From the NCBI RefSeq assembly GCF_001434135.1, contig NZ_AZEB01000024.1:1-41824 (forward strand): a DNA stretch of 41,824 nucleotides, in the 5' to 3' direction. The number at the start of each line of letters is the position of its first letter. The first letter of the stretch is position 1. The position numbers and the translations under genes are program-made. The notes beneath the pieces were generated by a model. It saw only the letters and a list, made by a program, of their open reading frames with translations, did not search any database and was not told where the DNA came from. Positions 16,425 to 24,535 of this stretch are shown piece after piece. The stretch comes from Lentilactobacillus kisonensis DSM 19906 = JCM 15041. GTDB taxonomy: Bacteria; Bacillota; Bacilli; Lactobacillales; Lactobacillaceae.

Positions 16425-16518
16425 GGATTGTCAGCCAGGTTTCAGCTTGGTTGTATTTTTGTTTGGGTGTATACTGATATCGCTGTTCGTTAATTGGACT
16501 ATGCCAGGAGGGGTTATA

Positions 16519-17370
16519 TTGAAATTAGCAATGTATGAGAAGCGGCCAACGTTTGTGGCTCTCCAAAATGATCAATTCTGGGGAGTGCCAATTGCTGACT
16601 ACGACTCAATCGATGACATCTTAAACGATTGGCAAGGATTCGTTTCTAAGGTTTTAATTGATATAACTGACGAAAAGATCATTAACAACGACGATGCCAA
16701 AGCACTTGATGCAACTCAATTTGAGCTGCCGGTTCAACACCCCCGCCAAATTCCAGCAATCGGCTTTAATTACCTTGACCATATGAAAGAAATGGCAACC
16801 GCCAAACCAAAGAAACCAAACGTATTTAATAAGTTTGTCAGTTCCTTAGCTGGTCCGCAAAATGCCATTCATTTAAGCAGTGATACTGTGGATTGGGAGT
16901 CTGAATTAGTGGTTGTGATTGGTCGCGGCGGCCGCAATATCAGCCGTGAAGACGCTGAGGACGCAATTGCCGGTTACATGGTCGGCCAAGACATCTCTGA
17001 CCGCCATCTACAATCAATTGACGGTGCTGGCACGCAATTTGATCTCAGCAAATCATTCAAGCATTACTCACCGGTTGGCCCTTACATAAGTACAATCGCT
17101 GATACCGATGACATTGTTTCCAAACAAGTTGTCACAAAAGTCAACGGTGAAGTGATGCAACAGGCACCGATCAGTCAAATGATTTTTGACATTCAAACAC
17201 TGGTATCCTATATCTCTGGCGTCATTGAGCTTTACCCTGGCGACCTTATCTTTACAGGTACACCAAGTGGAACGGGCGTTGGCCGGGATCCCCAGGTGTT
17301 TTTAAAATCCGGTGATCTATTAACTAGTGAGATTGATGGGATTGGGACGATAGCGACGAGGGTTAATTAA
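16519..17370 (+). CDS. Fumarylacetoacetate hydrolase-family protein
   Basis: 283 residues from the TTG at 16519, chosen for AGGAGGGG 8 nt upstream and because the FAH pattern begins there. The same frame is open upstream to 16417, but that part is hydrophobic and lacks a ribosome site. Family motifs are GFNYLDHM, DWESELVVVIG (metal-binding Glu pair), VGQDISDRH, YSPVGPYI and FTGTPSGTGVG. Members cleave or hydrate beta-diketo acids or decarboxylate oxaloacetate with Mg or Mn. The substrate cannot be told. The stop TAA directly abuts a hairpin repeat. Confidence 0.9.
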   Translation: MKLAMYEKRPTFVALQNDQFWGVPIADYDSIDDILNDWQGFVSKVLIDITDEKIINNDDAKALDATQFELPVQHPRQIPAIGFNYLDHMKEMATAKPKKPNVFNKFVSSLAGPQNAIHLSSDTVDWESELVVVIGRGGRNISREDAEDAIAGYMVGQDISDRHLQSIDGAGTQFDLSKSFKHYSPVGPYISTIADTDDIVSKQVVTKVNGEVMQQAPISQMIFDIQTLVSYISGVIELYPGDLIFTGTPSGTGVGRDPQVFLKSGDLLTSEIDGIGTIATRVN

Positions 17371-17495
17371 GTGAGCGGAGCAAAGCGGTTAGAAGTCGGA
17401 GCCTAAGTTAACTCAAGCAAAAATCCCCGGGCTTGGGATTTTTGCTTGAGTTGGCTTAGGTGCAGACTTCTGCTTTGCGGAGCGATCCTAATCTA
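17371..17495 (+). repeat. Hairpin repeat copy, forward, abutting FAH stop
   Basis: GTGAGCGGAGC to GGAGCGATCCTAATC. The stem is nearly perfect: inner arms AACTCAAGC/GCTTGAGTT. It begins on the base after the FAH stop codon. Confidence 0.9.
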
Positions 17496-17638
17496 TGTAA
17501 AAATAGGAACACCACTAGAGGAACTAAACATTTAATAGAAATGTACTTATACGTAAACATCTGCTTTGTAAAACGAACCCACCTGATCTATATAGTCAAG
17601 AAAACGATTCAAGATTATCTTATCAGGTACTTCTAATC

Positions 17639-17693
17639 AATATAAAAAGGTTACTAAGGCAAACACTTTTGCTTTAGCAACCTTTTTATATTG
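17639..17693. terminator. Long bidirectional terminator
   Basis: The arms AATATAAAAAGGTTAC and GCAACCTTTTTATATT flank a GCAAA/TTTGC inner stem. Poly-A and poly-T tracts lie inside the stem, suiting both strands. Expected to end FAH and/or lactonase transcripts. Confidence 0.75.
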
Positions 17694-17749
17694 AGTGATT
17701 GGCTGGTTAGATTGAAATGATTTAATTAACTGTCGCTTTAAACAAACAG

Positions 17750-17805
17750 AGACTTGCACCTAAACACCTTAACAAAAATCCCAGAACTAGGAATATATTT
17801 AGAAT
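17750..17805 (-). repeat. Degraded hairpin repeat fragment
   Basis: GACTTGCACCTAAACACC and AACAAAAATCCCAGAAC match one arm and the apex of reverse copies; the rest has drifted. Confidence 0.55.
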
Positions 17806-17835
17806 TTACATGGATTTAGTCTTTTAGGCTTCATA

Positions 17836-17957
17836 GATTAGGACCGCTCCGCAAAGCAGAAGCTTGCACCTAAGTCATCTCAACCAAAAATCCAAGCCCG
17901 GGATTTCTGGTCGAGATAACTTAGGCTCCAGCTTCTAAGCGCTTTGCTCCGCTCACT
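17836..17957 (-). repeat. Hairpin repeat copy, reverse, overlapping lactonase stop
   Basis: On plus ATTAGGACCGCTCCG to CCGCTCAC. Inner arms ATCTCAACC/GGTCGAGAT pair. Its terminal TCA at 17953-17955 is the TGA stop of the minus-strand lactonase gene. Confidence 0.9.
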
Positions 17958-19008
17958 TTTTTGGCAACACACTAACCCCTTCTGGTACGGCAAAATCCTT
18001 TTGGAGCATCGTTAATTTGCCAGAATCTGCATCCCTGGCATATAATGTGGCATTGTCAGAATTTTGGTTGAGGCAAATAATAAATGACTCATCATCGCTT
18101 AAATTGAAGTCACGAGGGAAATCACCTTCCGTTGAGATCCGCTGGATGAGTTTTAAATCACCCTTTTCATCAGAGCTAAACACGGCAATGGTATTATTGC
18201 CACGATTAGATACGTACACAAAGCGGCCATCTTTAGATACTCTAATCGCTGCCGCACCGTTATGTTCCGTCCAGTCGTCAGGGATCGTCGATAAAATATT
18301 TCGTTGTGATAATTTACCACTCTCTGAATCATAGTCCAAGACAGCAATGTTGCTGCTAAGTTCACCAACCAGATAAGCCACCTTTTTCTTTTCATCAAAG
18401 GCAATGTGGCGGGGACCATAGCCATCTTCCATTTGTAATTCACTAACAGGGGTTAACTTACCAGCGTCACTAATGTCATAAACGAACACCTTATCAATCC
18501 CGAGATCGACTACCACCACGCGGTTATCTGGTGTTAAATTAATAAAGTGGGGATGGGGGCCATCCTGTTGCTCTTTTCTGAATCCCAGCGTTCCCTTATC
18601 CATGATCCGATCAGCGCGTGAAATCGAGCCATCCGTGGCAATCTTATAAGTACAGATTGTACCAGCATGGTAATTGGCCGTGAAGACTAATTTTCTGGCC
18701 TCATCTACAGCAATGTATGCCGGTGACGTCTCCTGATCATGAATGCCAGCAACGACTTTTAATGGGTAATTATTCTTAGTACCATCCCATTCATAGAAGC
18801 CGCCAGTAACATCACCAGTGGTGGCGTCCTTAACCTTAGTAATCGCATAAATCCGTTTCTTTTCTGATTCGGCAACATACGTTGGGTCAATAGCAGCCCC
18901 AACAAATTCTAAATTTTGTAATTTTTTCTTATCAGTATCTAATTCAAGTTGATAAACACCCTTGCTAATTCTTCGGGTATAGGTGCCAATTAAATAAGTT
19001 TCAGTCAA
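17953..19008 (-). CDS. Lactonase-family beta-propeller protein (6-phosphogluconolactonase-like)
   Basis: 351 residues of the seven-bladed lactonase family. It starts ETYLIGTYTRR and has repeated blade patterns such as YVAESEKKRIYAI, GPHPHFINLTPDNR, GYGPRHIAFDEKK and FPRDFNLS. No signal peptide. Family members hydrolyse 6-phosphogluconolactone in the pentose phosphate path, but some members have other lactone substrates. Single gene, divergent from a GNAT gene. A GGAGGTACAATTTTG region precedes the ATG. The TGA stop is contributed by the end (GTGAGCGGAG) of the hairpin repeat. Confidence 0.87.
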   Translation of the reverse strand: MTETYLIGTYTRRISKGVYQLELDTDKKKLQNLEFVGAAIDPTYVAESEKKRIYAITKVKDATTGDVTGGFYEWDGTKNNYPLKVVAGIHDQETSPAYIAVDEARKLVFTANYHAGTICTYKIATDGSISRADRIMDKGTLGFRKEQQDGPHPHFINLTPDNRVVVVDLGIDKVFVYDISDAGKLTPVSELQMEDGYGPRHIAFDEKKKVAYLVGELSSNIAVLDYDSESGKLSQRNILSTIPDDWTEHNGAAAIRVSKDGRFVYVSNRGNNTIAVFSSDEKGDLKLIQRISTEGDFPRDFNLSDDESFIICLNQNSDNATLYARDADSGKLTMLQKDFAVPEGVSVLPKK

Positions 19009-19106
19009 AATTGTACCTCCAATAATTCAGTTTATATGTTCATTATGCCACAGATAAAGCGCAACCAAAATACTTTGAAAGCTATTTCACGAAAGGATCG
19101 TTTTAA

Positions 19107-19613
19107 ATGACTTCATTTGAAAAATTTCACCCAGTTCTGACCGCCCACTACACGCTTGATTGGCTTACCCAAACGCCTGTTAAACAAGTCGACAATCTTT
19201 TTAATCAACCAGCCATTTTGACTACCAAGGCCGATAACCTGCCAACCCAAATTCTGGATACTGTCAAAAGTATCAACCGGGTGATGCAAAAAGTGATGAA
19301 CGGCGCTGAATTAACCTGGGGAATCACAGACTCTGAAACTAATCAGTTCGTTGGGATCGTCACAATTTCGGGATTTGATCGTCCTAACCGTATTGGCAGA
19401 ATTGATTTCATCATCGACCAACAAGCCGCTAACGCTTCAAAAGAAATGATTGAACGTGCGTTAAAGTTTATCGTTGACCATTTTAATTTCAAAAAAGTCC
19501 AGGTTGAACTAACCACAGCAAATCAAACTGTTATCAATGCGTTAACCACACTGGGATTTTCACAAGTCGCGGCACTAACATTCGAAACTTCAATTAGCAC
19601 TTCAAACATTTAA
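19107..19613 (+). CDS. GNAT-family N-acetyltransferase (RimJ/RimL type)
   Basis: 168 residues. The order is that of a GNAT fold: TWGITDSETNQFVGIVTISGF, then GRIDFIIDQQAANASKEMI in place of the acetyl-CoA loop, and FNFKKVQVELTTANQTVINALTTLGF near the C-terminus. Resemblance is to ribosomal-protein/alanine acetyltransferases. The canonical Q/RxxGxG/A loop is not clearly seen, so acetyl-CoA use is assumed from the fold. It stands alone between the lactonase and the PerR gene; substrate unknown. Confidence 0.7.
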   Translation: MTSFEKFHPVLTAHYTLDWLTQTPVKQVDNLFNQPAILTTKADNLPTQILDTVKSINRVMQKVMNGAELTWGITDSETNQFVGIVTISGFDRPNRIGRIDFIIDQQAANASKEMIERALKFIVDHFNFKKVQVELTTANQTVINALTTLGFSQVAALTFETSISTSNI

Positions 19614-19650
19614 TTCATACAGACGTCATGGATTTGTAACAGCTTAAAGA

Positions 19651-19687
19651 TTGAATATTCTGTCAAAACATATTAGAATGATTCTAA
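19651..19687 (+). promoter_or_regulatory. perR promoter with Per/Fur box
   Basis: TTGAAT (19651-19656), 17-bp spacer, TAGAAT (19674-19679). A perfect 7-1-7 inverted repeat TTAGAATGATTCTAA (19673-19687) covers the -10. This is the Per-box layout (TTATAATNATTATAA) and predicts autorepression. Confidence 0.7.
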
Positions 19688-19736
19688 AGTAATAAGTGAC
19701 CTTAGTTCACATTTGGCGTAAGGGAGGCCCATTGAT

Positions 19737-20204
19737 ATGCCCACTAATTCAACATTAAAACACGCACTTGGTCGCCTCAGAAAGTTGGGGATCCGAATCA
19801 CGCCCCAACGAGAAATCATTTTAGACTACCTGATTACACACCATAATCATCCTTCCGTTGAAACAATTCGGGATGGCATTGAAACCAAATTGCCAAATTT
19901 AAGCGTTGCGACAATTTATAATACGTTAAAGCTACTGGTCGATAAAGGACTAGTCATTGAATTACCAAATAACGATGGTGGCATTCGGTACGACTTTTTT
20001 GGTTTTCCCCACTATCACGTCATTTGTGAGAACTGTGGCAAGATTGTTGATGTTTTTGATGATGAGTATCCCGCAATCGTTAACCACGTTCAAGCAGTTG
20101 CCAAAGAAAAAACCGGTTTCCAAATAACGGGAACCCAGCTAGAAGTTTCCGGTATTTGTCCTGACTGTCAACAAAAGCTGCAAACTCACGAACCTAATAA
20201 CTAA
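19737..20204 (+). CDS. perR: Fur-family repressor, PerR-like
   Basis: 155 residues. The winged helix has RITPQREIILDYL and LSVATIYNTLKLLVDKG. The metal-binding part contains FPHYHVICENCGKIVDV and a second CxxC (CPDC) near the C-terminus, together the structural zinc site. In PerR an Asp at the regulatory metal site senses peroxide. The sequence DFFGFPHYH is compatible with PerR, but Fur or Zur is not excluded. GGGAGGCCC ribosome site. The Per-box on its own promoter supports a PerR role. Followed by an intrinsic terminator. Confidence 0.85.
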   Translation: MPTNSTLKHALGRLRKLGIRITPQREIILDYLITHHNHPSVETIRDGIETKLPNLSVATIYNTLKLLVDKGLVIELPNNDGGIRYDFFGFPHYHVICENCGKIVDVFDDEYPAIVNHVQAVAKEKTGFQITGTQLEVSGICPDCQQKLQTHEPNN

Positions 20205-20303
20205 CTAATTATTACAGAGGAAATCCCTTGATGTAACAGCGTTACGTCAATTTTTAAAGCTTTTTGTCAACAACTCTTAACATGATTGATAATAACCACG
20301 ATA

Positions 20304-20345
20304 AAGCCCGTAAGAGTGCGTTAATTCGCAACTTACGGGCTTCTT
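20304..20345 (+). terminator. Intrinsic terminator after perR
   Basis: AAGCCCGTAAG, TGCG, loop TTAATT, CGCA, CTTACGGGCTT, then TCTTTGTT. Confidence 0.75.
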
Positions 20346-20502
20346 TGTTGGTTGAACTCAACCACGTAAATCGTTTATATTAACATCTGTAGTAATTAAA
20401 TAACCTAAAAAATAATTTATAAACAATAAAAATTTTAATCACTAAATTCAACCATAAAAAAGAAGCTATAACAGGCATTATCCATCTGAAGGGGAAATCA
20501 CT

Positions 20503-21492
20503 TTGAAAAAGCGAACTATTTTAACTGCTGTTTGCTCGCTATCATTTGCCGTATTGGGCTTATTGTCAGCCACCAACACGACCCATGCCAGCAGCGTTAA
20601 CGACTACATTGCCAGTAAAAACATCGGCCACTCAACAATCACATCATCCATTTGGAGCGGCTTTCCAAAAAACAAATATCGAAATGGGAAACCTGAAGGG
20701 GTTGTCGTTCATGAAACCGCAAACCCCAATTCGACCATTTACAATGAAATCGCCTATATGAAAAAGAACTATTCAGCTGCATTCGTCCATACGTTCGTTG
20801 ACGCTAGCCGGATTATCAACATTGCCAACACCAATTATTTGGCGTGGGGTGCTGGCTACCCCGCCAATGCTAGGTACGTGCAGTTCGAACAAGTTCGCGT
20901 TCATAGTAAGTCAGCGTTTGCCCACGAGATTGCCAATGCTGCCTACTACACCGCCTATATTTTGAATCGGTATGGTCTGACACCAAACGATGCCGCTTAC
21001 GATGGCAAGGGGACGGTCTGGTCCCATGGTGCGGTTTCCAAGTACCTTGGTGGCACGAATCATACCGATCCAACCGCCTACTATTCTTCAATGGGGAAGA
21101 CTTACTTCGGCGCCAGTTACACATTCGCTCAGTTTTATCAGTTGGTTAAAACAACTTATGATAACCTACAAACAAGCGGGTCAGCCCACGGAGCAATTAC
21201 TTCCAGCGTGAAAAAATCATATGACCAGGTCTCATATGCAAGTGCAGATTCACAAGCGTTATTAGGAGATAACTACAAATCATACAGACTGTACAATCAC
21301 GTTAAGAATTCTCGGGCCAACGTTAAAAAATACGCATGGTCGTCCGTAGCAGCTAAGGTGGGTAAGAAAGTCTATATCGATAATATCGGCACTAAGGATA
21401 ATGGTCACGACTGGTACCGCATCCGTTTTTCATCTGATACCAATGCTAAAAAGTATTGGGTTTACGGTGCAGCTTTGAATCTAGAACAGTAA
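20503..21492 (+). CDS. Secreted N-acetylmuramoyl-L-alanine amidase (Amidase_2) with SH3/GW-like domain
   Basis: 329 residues starting with TTG at 20503 (GAAGGGG before it). Signal peptide: KKR, a hydrophobic core and a likely cleavage near THASS (about residue 30). The amidase_2/PGRP domain spans about 40-215: VVVHETAN holds the first zinc His, FVHTFVD the conserved second strand, and WSHGAVSKYLGGTNHTDP the later zinc ligands. The C-terminal about 80 residues (SYDQVSYASADSQALL, YRLYNHVKN, WYRIRFSS) resemble a GW/SH3-like wall-binding module. It should cleave the peptide stem from glycan in the wall. Monocistronic. Confidence 0.9.
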   Translation: MKKRTILTAVCSLSFAVLGLLSATNTTHASSVNDYIASKNIGHSTITSSIWSGFPKNKYRNGKPEGVVVHETANPNSTIYNEIAYMKKNYSAAFVHTFVDASRIINIANTNYLAWGAGYPANARYVQFEQVRVHSKSAFAHEIANAAYYTAYILNRYGLTPNDAAYDGKGTVWSHGAVSKYLGGTNHTDPTAYYSSMGKTYFGASYTFAQFYQLVKTTYDNLQTSGSAHGAITSSVKKSYDQVSYASADSQALLGDNYKSYRLYNHVKNSRANVKKYAWSSVAAKVGKKVYIDNIGTKDNGHDWYRIRFSSDTNAKKYWVYGAALNLEQ

Positions 21493-21511
21493 GAATCGTT
21501 TAGTAATGCAG

Positions 21512-21600
21512 AAGCTGGATCCGCTCACTTATTTTAGGACAGCTGCATAAAGCAGGGATCTGCGCGTAAGCACCATTAACAAAATTCCTAAAACTGCTTG
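21512..21600 (-). repeat. Degraded hairpin repeat pieces
   Basis: A short end fragment (GAAGCTGGATCCGCTCAC, 21511-21528) is followed by a reverse half copy, TTAGGACAGCTGCATAAAGC to AACAAAATTCC, which breaks near the apex at about 21590. Confidence 0.65.
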
Positions 21601-21622
21601 GTAGGTGTTCTATGCTACATAG

Positions 21623-21746
21623 ATTAGGATCGCTCCACAAAGCAGAAACTTCCACATAAGCACCTCTGACAAAAATCCCCAAAACCAGGGATTTCTGTCA
21701 GAGGAGACTTATGTTCCAGTTTCTAACCGCTTTGTTCCGCTCACTT
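21623..21746 (-). repeat. Hairpin repeat copy, reverse, upstream of proBA
   Basis: On plus ATTAGGATCGCTCC to CCGCTCAC. Inner arms CCTCTGACA/TGTCAGAGG are a perfect match. It ends 3 bp before the proBA -35 box. Confidence 0.9.
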
Positions 21747-21749
21747 TAG

Positions 21750-21779
21750 TTGACAACTACCGCTCAACTAGGATATGAT
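21750..21779 (+). promoter_or_regulatory. proBA promoter
   Basis: TTGACA (21750-21755), 18-bp spacer, TATGAT (21774-21779). It starts the T-box leader. Confidence 0.7.
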
Positions 21780-21785
21780 AACGGT

Positions 21786-21990
21786 GTTTTAGAAAACCAA
21801 GTAGTGCCAACCCAGAGAGGATGCCAATTGCTGAAAGGCGTCTTTCGTGCACGAATCCTATCTTCTTTCATAAATTGTCTTAATTCGACACGGATTTTTC
21901 CGTTAGCAAATCAAAAGTGTGAAGCCTAGCTTTGAATGAGAATGGTACCGCCCGTCTCGGGTGTCTCAATTCAAGCGAGGCTTTTTTCAT
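21786..21990 (+). promoter_or_regulatory. T-box leader of proBA, probable tRNA-Pro sensor
   Basis: A leader of about 200 nt. Stem I elements AGAGAGGATGCC and GCTGAAAGGC are followed by a specifier-like CGAATCCTATC, where CCT would be a proline codon. The T-box core is AATGGTACCGC (21941-21951). The competing terminator pairs AAGCCTAGCTTTGAATGAGA (21922-21941) with the segment 21963-21982, ending in TTTTTT. Uncharged tRNA should stabilise the antiterminator and switch on proline synthesis. The specifier is read by eye. Confidence 0.8.
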
Positions 21991-22011
21991 ACAAAAAAAC
22001 AGGTGATAATA

Positions 22012-22827
22012 ATGGAAACGAGAACGATTAACGCAAATAGGATCGTGGTCAAGGTCGGTACCAGCAGCTTGATTCACCCGAACGGGGCCGTTAATTTGGA
22101 GACCTTTGATCAGCTGGCCTACACCTTGAGTGCCTTGAACAATCAAGGTAAGGAACTCATTTTAGTTTCTTCTGGTGCAATTGGGGTTGGCCTTAACAAA
22201 ATGCATCTCAAAAAACGGCCAACTGAAATAGGCGCCCAACAAGCGCTTGCCGCAATTGGGCAGTCAGAATTGATGACACTATTCACCCAACGATTTGATC
22301 ATTACCTAACCGATATTGCTCAGGTTCTACTGACACACGATATTTTTGACTACCCCAAGAGTAATAAGTTTGCGATGGATACTTTCAACTGTCTGCTTAA
22401 CGATAATGTTATTCCCATCGTTAACGAAAACGATACGGTTGCCACCGACGAACTGGATCACCACACCACTTTTGGTGATAACGATCAGCTTTCAGCAATC
22501 GTTGCCAGCCATATGAATGCTGATTTATTAATCGTTTTATCGGATATCGATGGTTTTTATGACCAGAATCCCAAGAAATTTGCGGACGCCAATTTGATTA
22601 GCAACGTCGCCAGCATCAATGACGATGAATTTACAATTGCTGGTGGAGCTGGCAGCCGCTTTGGGACTGGCGGTATGCATACCAAGTTAATCGCTGCTAA
22701 ACGGATGATTGATGAGGATCGGGCAATGGTGCTGGCAAACGGTAAGGATCCCCGAATTATTTTTGACATTTTAGCTGGTAAACCCGTTGGAACGCTATTT
22801 TCAAAGGAGTGTATGACCCATGAATGA
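22012..22827 (+). CDS. proB: Glutamate 5-kinase
   Basis: 271 residues from ATG 22012 (AGGTGATAAT before it); the frame is open upstream into the terminator and is rejected there. Amino-acid kinase motifs: VVKVGTSSLI, SSGAIGVGLNKM, NENDTVATDEL followed by GDNDQLSAIVA, and GGMHTKLIAAKR. It lacks the C-terminal PUA domain of the E. coli enzyme, a shorter form. It phosphorylates glutamate in the first proline step. It overlaps proA by 8 bp. Confidence 0.95.
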   Translation: METRTINANRIVVKVGTSSLIHPNGAVNLETFDQLAYTLSALNNQGKELILVSSGAIGVGLNKMHLKKRPTEIGAQQALAAIGQSELMTLFTQRFDHYLTDIAQVLLTHDIFDYPKSNKFAMDTFNCLLNDNVIPIVNENDTVATDELDHHTTFGDNDQLSAIVASHMNADLLIVLSDIDGFYDQNPKKFADANLISNVASINDDEFTIAGGAGSRFGTGGMHTKLIAAKRMIDEDRAMVLANGKDPRIIFDILAGKPVGTLFSKECMTHE

Positions 22828-24064
22828 GAAATTAATTCAAATTGGCAAAAACGCCAAACAAGCCGCTTATAAATTGAGTCTGTTAGATACGATTACTAAA
22901 AACCAGATTTTGAATCAATTTGCTGAAAAGTTAGTTGCCAATACTGACCAAATTCTTGCTGCTAACCAAAAAGATATTGATAACGCTAGCGACATGCCTG
23001 CCAAGTTCACGGATCGGCTCAAATTAACCGATCAGCGAATTAAAGACATGGCGGCCGGCCTCCAGCAAGTGGCTGCGCTTCAAGACCCCATTGGTAACAT
23101 TGATAAGGGCTGGCAAAATGATGCTGGTTTATTGATCGAAAAGAAACGGGTGCCACTTGGCGTCATTGCCATGATTTTTGAAGCCCGGCCAAATGTAACG
23201 GTTGATGCAACCGCCCTTACGTTTAAAAGCGGCAATGCAGTTATTCTCCGGGGTGGTAAGGAAGCTTTAAATAGTAACCTTGCTCTTGCAGCCGTTTTGC
23301 GGGCTGTTCTCAAGGATAACGGTTTGGACGAAAATGCCATTCAAATTTTACATGATACGAGTCATGAAACAGCCAACGATCTCATGCATCTTAACAAATA
23401 CGTCGACGTCTTAATCCCCCGGGGTGGTGCTGGCCTTATTCAAGCAGTCGTTAAGAATGCAACGGTGCCAGTAATCGAAACGGGTGCCGGTAACTGCCAT
23501 ATTTACGTTGATCAATTTGCTGAGGAACAAATGGCGATCAACATCATCGTCAACGCCAAGGTACAACGACCATCCGTCTGCAATGCCGCCGAAAAACTCT
23601 TGATCCACCGAGACGTTGCAAAAAAGATGCTGCCAGCAATTGCCAAGGCGCTCCAAGATCATGGTGTCCAGCTTCGAGGCGATGACCGCAGCCGAGAAAT
23701 TGTTCCGTCAATCAAGCCAGCGAGTGATGAAGACTGGTCAACGGAATACAATGATTTGATCATGGCCATTAAGGTTGTTGACAACGAACAAGCCGCTATC
23801 GATCATATCAACAACTACTCCACCGGCCACTCAGAAGTGATTATTTCCAACAATTACCAAAACGGTCAGGAGTTCCTGAACAAAATTGATTCCGCATGCG
23901 TTTACGTTAATGCCTCAACAAGATTCACGGATGGCTTTGAATTCGGCTTCGGTGCCGAAATCGGCATCAGTACCCAAAAATTACACGCCCGCGGTCCAAT
24001 GGGATTGAATGAATTAACCACGACTAAGTATGTGATACGGGGAAATGGGCAAACAAGAAAGTGA
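22820..24064 (+). CDS. proA: Glutamate-5-semialdehyde dehydrogenase (gamma-glutamyl phosphate reductase)
   Basis: 414 residues, aldehyde-dehydrogenase superfamily. IFEARPNVTVDA, LRGGKEALNSN, RGGAGLIQ, ETGAGNCHIYVD and the catalytic Cys in RPSVCNAAEKLL near residue 255 are all present. It reduces gamma-glutamyl phosphate to glutamate semialdehyde, which cyclises towards proline. Start ATG lies within the last codons of proB (overlap), with AAAGGAG upstream, so translation is coupled. Its last codons read AGA AAG TGA: the TGA belongs to the GTGAGCGGAT end of a hairpin repeat. Confidence 0.96.
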   Translation: MNEKLIQIGKNAKQAAYKLSLLDTITKNQILNQFAEKLVANTDQILAANQKDIDNASDMPAKFTDRLKLTDQRIKDMAAGLQQVAALQDPIGNIDKGWQNDAGLLIEKKRVPLGVIAMIFEARPNVTVDATALTFKSGNAVILRGGKEALNSNLALAAVLRAVLKDNGLDENAIQILHDTSHETANDLMHLNKYVDVLIPRGGAGLIQAVVKNATVPVIETGAGNCHIYVDQFAEEQMAINIIVNAKVQRPSVCNAAEKLLIHRDVAKKMLPAIAKALQDHGVQLRGDDRSREIVPSIKPASDEDWSTEYNDLIMAIKVVDNEQAAIDHINNYSTGHSEVIISNNYQNGQEFLNKIDSACVYVNASTRFTDGFEFGFGAEIGISTQKLHARGPMGLNELTTTKYVIRGNGQTRK

Positions 24065-24180
24065 GCGGATCCAGACGGTTAGAAACTGGAATATAAGTCT
24101 CCTTGGGCAGAAATTCCCGGGTTTGGAATTTTTGACCAAGGTGCTTATATGGAAGTTTCTGTCTGGAGGAGCTGTCCTAC
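24061..24180 (+). repeat. Hairpin repeat copy, forward, containing the proA stop
   Basis: GTGAGCGGATCC to GGAGCTGTCCTAC. Inner arms CTTGGGCAG/TGACCAAGG pair with one G-U. Its TGA at 24062-24064 ends proA. Confidence 0.9.
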
Positions 24181-24193
24181 AAAGTGAGCAGAG

Positions 24194-24308
24194 TGCGGAA
24201 CCAAGCGGTTAGAGACTGGAGCCTAAGCCTTCTCCGCCAGAAATCCCGGTTTTGGATTTTTGGCGGAGAAGGCTTAGGTGCAAGTCTCTGCTTGGTGGAG
24301 CACGTTTC
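24194..24308 (+). repeat. Hairpin repeat copy, type B ends, forward
   Basis: GTGCGGAACCAAGCGG to CTTGGTGGAGCACGTT. Inner arms CCTTCTCCGCC/GGCGGAGAAGG are a perfect match. It is preceded by GTGAGCAGA, a remnant type A start. Confidence 0.9.
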
Positions 24309-24317
24309 TGCAATGTT

Positions 24318-24402
24318 GCCAATAGAAATCCCCGGGCTTGGGATTTTTGATTGAGTTAGCTTAGGTGCAGACTTCTGCTTTGCGGAGCGGTCCTAATCTA
24401 TG
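24318..24402 (+). repeat. Hairpin repeat, right half only
   Basis: Starts at the apex (AGAAATCCCCGGGCTTGGG) and keeps the right arm to GCGGTCCTAATCTATG. No left arm; abuts the type B copy, as at 9770. Confidence 0.8.
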
Positions 24403-24493
24403 CAATGGAGTACACCACAAAAGATAGCGCTAAATATTACCAAAGTTACTCAGCAAATTCCCACCTAATCCAGCATATTTCTACCATACTATC

Positions 24494-24535
24494 AAAAAAA
24501 GATTGCCGACAACTCAATGCCAGCAATCTTTTTTA
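24494..24535. terminator. Bidirectional terminator between proBA and yibEF genes
   Basis: AAAAAAAGATTGC and GCAATCTTTTTT form a stem that works on either strand for two converging units. Confidence 0.75.

Noticed and set aside
16417-16518. Upstream hydrophobic extension of the FAH-family protein (possible membrane anchor)
   Set aside because: AGGAGGGG and TTG 16519 give a normal family-length protein; the extension overlaps the helicase end and lacks a ribosome site.
17371-17495. Hairpin repeats as ordinary Rho-independent terminators
   Set aside because: Stem is too long, no U-tract follows either end, and copies also occur in 5' leaders. Separate true terminators exist near several of them.
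21961-22011. 17-codon extension of ProB
   Set aside because: It would encode the T-box terminator stem; ATG 22012 follows a ribosome site and begins the kinase fold.
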